A stretch of DNA of 64,000 bases, from the NCBI GenBank assembly GCA_030710605.1, contig CP092864.1, positions 145,265,261-145,329,260 of the forward strand, given 5' to 3'. The position numbers were made by a program, and so were the translations under genes. This DNA comes from Cordylochernes scorpioides (Eukaryota > Arthropoda > Arachnida > Pseudoscorpiones > Chernetidae). The stretch's first letter is position 1. Each line of letters opens with the position of its first letter. The notes under the pieces are model-generated. The model had not been told where the DNA came from, did not search any database, and was given only the letters and a program-made list of their open reading frames with translations. Below, one piece after another: positions 62,950 through 64,000 of the stretch.

Positions 62950-63595
62950 GCTATAGTGTAACAACCAAAACTGTAAACAAAATTCCAATCGCCAGTTTGG
63001 TCATCATGTAATACCAAAACGAAATAATAATATTATATTGAGTGACAGCCGGCGCCTGACAGGAGAAAAGTATACGATTACACGGTCGGTCCGAAAAACA
63101 TGTCGAATTCCCAGATGTGCCCCCTCAGAAATAGACCAGTCTCTCTCGGACACTAGAATAGATCAGACCCCCTCGACCGGTGTCCAATTGCCATCTCTCT
63201 GAAGACATCCAACATGTCTCGTCCTTTTGTGGAATTCATTAACGCCTGAAACCACTCTGATCATTGTGGCCATCACGAGCTTATCTATTCAACAACAGTC
63301 ATCCGACAGGATAAACACATCACTACATATATATATATATGTGGTAAAACGGGTGAAATAATGTTTTGAGTGATTGATAATTGTTGAGGTGTTGGCGCAG
63401 TCGTTGGTGCTGAGTGGACAGGTGTTCACAAAAGGGGAAAATAACGAGGGCAAAAAATTGATTGGGTTGAATAAAGGCAATTAATCGGAGGAGAGAAGGA
63501 TTTGAGAGGTTGAGCGGAATTGACTATTGGCTATAACTGTTCACATGGTGGTAGGATTGACTTATCTGAAGGGTTGAGCGGATGAGGATGACTCC
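62950..63595. other. Moderately GC-rich stretch, unassigned
   Basis: No open frame or motif I can identify. A (TA)n run lies at 63326-63341. It may be the edge of a gene or element that continues beyond the window. Confidence 0.4.
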
Positions 63596-63604
63596 AAAAT
63601 GGTC

Positions 63605-63872
63605 TCTATCGCGGCGAGCTCCGGACTTAACTCGGTGCGGTCCAGCTCTCAACTACAGGTGCTAACTCGATGGTGCCGAGCTCCTAATTGCAGGTGCTAA
63701 CTCGATGCTGTCCAAATGCTAACTCGGTGCGGTCCAGCTCTCAACTACAGGTGCTAACTCGATGGTGCCGAGCTCCTAATTGCAGGTGCTAACTCGATGC
63801 TGTCCAAATGCTAACTCGGTGCGGTCCAGCTCTCAACTACAGGTGCTAACTCGATGGTGCCGAGCTCCTAAC
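63605..63872. repeat. 92-bp tandem repeat, about three units
   Basis: Units contain AACTCGGTGCGGTCCAGCTC, TCAACTACAGGTGCTAACTC and GATGGTGCCGAGCTCCTAA, with an internal half-repeat (AGGTGCTAACTCGATG twice per unit). Confidence 0.9.
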
Positions 63873-64000
63873 TTCCTATTCTGTGTTCTCGATTTAAGAA
63901 GAAAGCTCTTCTTCCTTTTCATTGGTTGAACATTCGTGACGTATAAGCTCGCTATAGGTTCTTGACTAATGAGCTACTCTCTGATTGGTCTTTGCTACGT

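Overview
The window is eukaryotic nuclear DNA, AT-rich and dominated by repeats. Split exons with GT-AG boundaries, Penelope-like, BEL/Pao-like, LINE and pogo/Tigger-like elements, and multi-kilobase minisatellites point to an animal. An arthropod, perhaps an insect, is my best guess, but nothing in the sequence fixes the species.

The only host gene I can support lies on the minus strand and spans nearly the whole left three quarters. Five small GC-richer exons (47573-47650, 19028-19209, 16005-16204, 9930-10076, 2929-3033) have consensus splice sites and mutually compatible phases. The last two encode the two halves of one PDZ domain that resembles those of MPDZ/Patj (InaD-like) scaffold proteins. 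Everything between these exons is intron filled with repeats; the largest intron is about 28.4 kb.

Layout. 1-2.9 kb: SINE-like copy and a 43-bp minisatellite split by a Penelope-like element (PLE) with a GIY-YIG domain. 3.1-9.4 kb: PLE-type foldback elements, a candidate LTR, LINE and SINE fragments. 9.6-18 kb: small foldback elements carrying hammerhead ribozyme motifs, two pogo/Tigger-like MITEs and LINE remnants. 18.5-26 kb: SINEs, a 49-bp array, a 48-bp array and more foldbacks. 26.2-47.57 kb: a 58-bp minisatellite of about 280 units, interrupted at 28553-33438 by a complete non-autonomous BEL/Pao-like LTR element with indistinguishable LTRs and a 5-bp target duplication. 47.9-50.3 kb: LINE, SINE and PLE pieces. 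50.4-58 kb: a 48/50-bp array interrupted by a GC-rich, 5'-truncated retro-insertion. 58-62 kb: an ORF1-only LINE-like element inside a TA microsatellite, flanked by inverted LINE RNase H fragments. 62-64 kb: another ribozyme-bearing foldback and a 92-bp repeat.

The two most unusual observations are these. (1) One foldback family carries all conserved hammerhead nucleotides and all three helices, but in a strand order that is not a circular permutation of the known fold; it would be a kissing-loop hammerhead. (2) Two different minisatellites each start a few bases downstream of a 5' splice site of the PDZ gene and repeat that splice-site sequence, so the intron transcripts would carry hundreds of decoy donor sites.
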